A stretch of 32,780 bases of DNA from Actinomycetes bacterium (GTDB lineage: Bacteria > Actinomycetota > Acidimicrobiia > IMCC26256 > PALSA-610). The stretch is taken from positions 1 to 32,780 of the forward strand of contig JANYBW010000075.1 of assembly GCA_025360585.1 (NCBI GenBank). Reading direction: 5' to 3'. Within the stretch, counting starts at the first letter, position 1; each line of letters begins with the position of its first letter. The translations under genes and the position numbers were made by a program. The notes under the pieces were generated by a model, which did no database searches, had not been told where the DNA came from, and saw only the letters and a program-made list of their open reading frames with translations. Positions 32,571-32,780 of this stretch are shown here, in pieces.

Positions 32571-32780
32571 GTGCCAGCCGAGTACTTCAGCGACCGAGAG
32601 ATCGGTCCGGTACCGCAAACAGTGGAGACACTCACCGACATCGCGTGGGGTGGGGTCGTCGCGCTCTTCCGAAGTGCACTAGAAATTCAAGCGTTCGGGG
32701 CAACCTTTCCGGAGCAGTGCGACGATGGTGGAGCGGTCGCTGGCACGGACCGAACATCACTGATGCTGTCACTCCAGGCG
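32571..32780 (+). CDS. Unrecognised protein, 3' partial (runs off the window)
   Basis: From GTG 32571 the frame is open to the window end (70 codons). The product starts 'VPAEYFSDREIGPVPQTVET', then 'LTDIAWGGVVALFRSALEIQ', 'AFGATFPEQCDDGG' and 'GTDRTSLMLSLQA'. The balanced composition and motif-like segments (FSDRE, WGG, FPEQC) argue for a real gene. I do not recognise the family. It is divergent from the broken frame on its left. No Shine-Dalgarno sequence is obvious, and the start could be outside my choice. No function is proposed. Confidence 0.6.
   Translation, partial: MPAEYFSDREIGPVPQTVETLTDIAWGGVVALFRSALEIQAFGATFPEQCDDGGAVAGTDRTSLMLSLQA

Noticed and set aside
31494-32618. 374-codon minus-strand frame across the transposase end and beyond
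   Set aside because: Most of it is antisense to the intact transposase, and the part right of the IS looks less protein-like than the neighbouring frame described at 32155-32556.

Overview
The window looks like a chromosomal stretch from a high-GC actinobacterium, most likely from the Acidimicrobiia. The main reason is gene order. It keeps the blocks known from Mycobacterium tuberculosis (rpfB-ksgA-ispE, pth-rplY-prs-glmU, mfd-mazG-eno-ftsB-DUF501-ppx). It also carries the 33-residue actinobacterial ribosomal protein bS22 and several lineage-style proteins: a short Ppx, an acyltransferase next to an SDR, and an Rpf-like lytic enzyme with an 'FES...GAYQF' core. The class-level assignment is inference.

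Left edge (1-1681): the end of an integrated element. A 5'-truncated excisionase-type HTH protein and a complete tyrosine integrase converge. The integrase lies directly behind the 3' end of tRNA-Leu(UAA), the usual arrangement for site-specific integration into a tRNA gene. The rest of the element lies beyond position 1.

Core region (1682-30300): a small conserved hypothetical, a MATE exporter, then a co-directional acyltransferase-SDR-crotonase group. A GNAT gene and oligoribonuclease (orn) are divergent. On the minus strand follow eno, ftsB, a DUF501 gene, ppx and a helical hypothetical. A slipin and a divergent secreted collagen-like protein sit between eno and mazG, interrupting an otherwise conserved block. 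Then come mazG, a SurA/PrsA-like foldase and mfd (one tight minus-strand operon), a carotenoid oxygenase, an MFS transporter, pth, rplY, prs, glmU and tRNA-Gln(UUG). A very short plus-strand gene for bS22 with its own terminator stands between glmU and an EamA-ispE-ksgA-rpf operon whose genes are all joined by 4-nt start/stop overlaps.

Right edge (30310-32780): a complete IS1182-family insertion sequence with matching inverted ends and a probable CTAG duplication, then a stretch with one reading frame broken by stops (a probable decayed gene), and the start of a divergent, unrecognised plus-strand gene that runs off the window.

The core genes serve translation (tRNAs, bS22, bL25, Pth, KsgA), nucleotide and cell-wall precursor supply (Prs, GlmU, IspE), transcription-coupled repair (Mfd), nucleotide sanitation (MazG), RNA decay (Orn), glycolysis (Eno), division (FtsB) and wall remodelling (Rpf). 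I see no CRISPR array and no clearly new multi-gene system. The points most worth a second look are the Pth start at CTG, the collagen-like/slipin insertion, the small bS22 gene, two enzyme-family proteins lacking catalytic residues, and the truncated unknown gene on the right.
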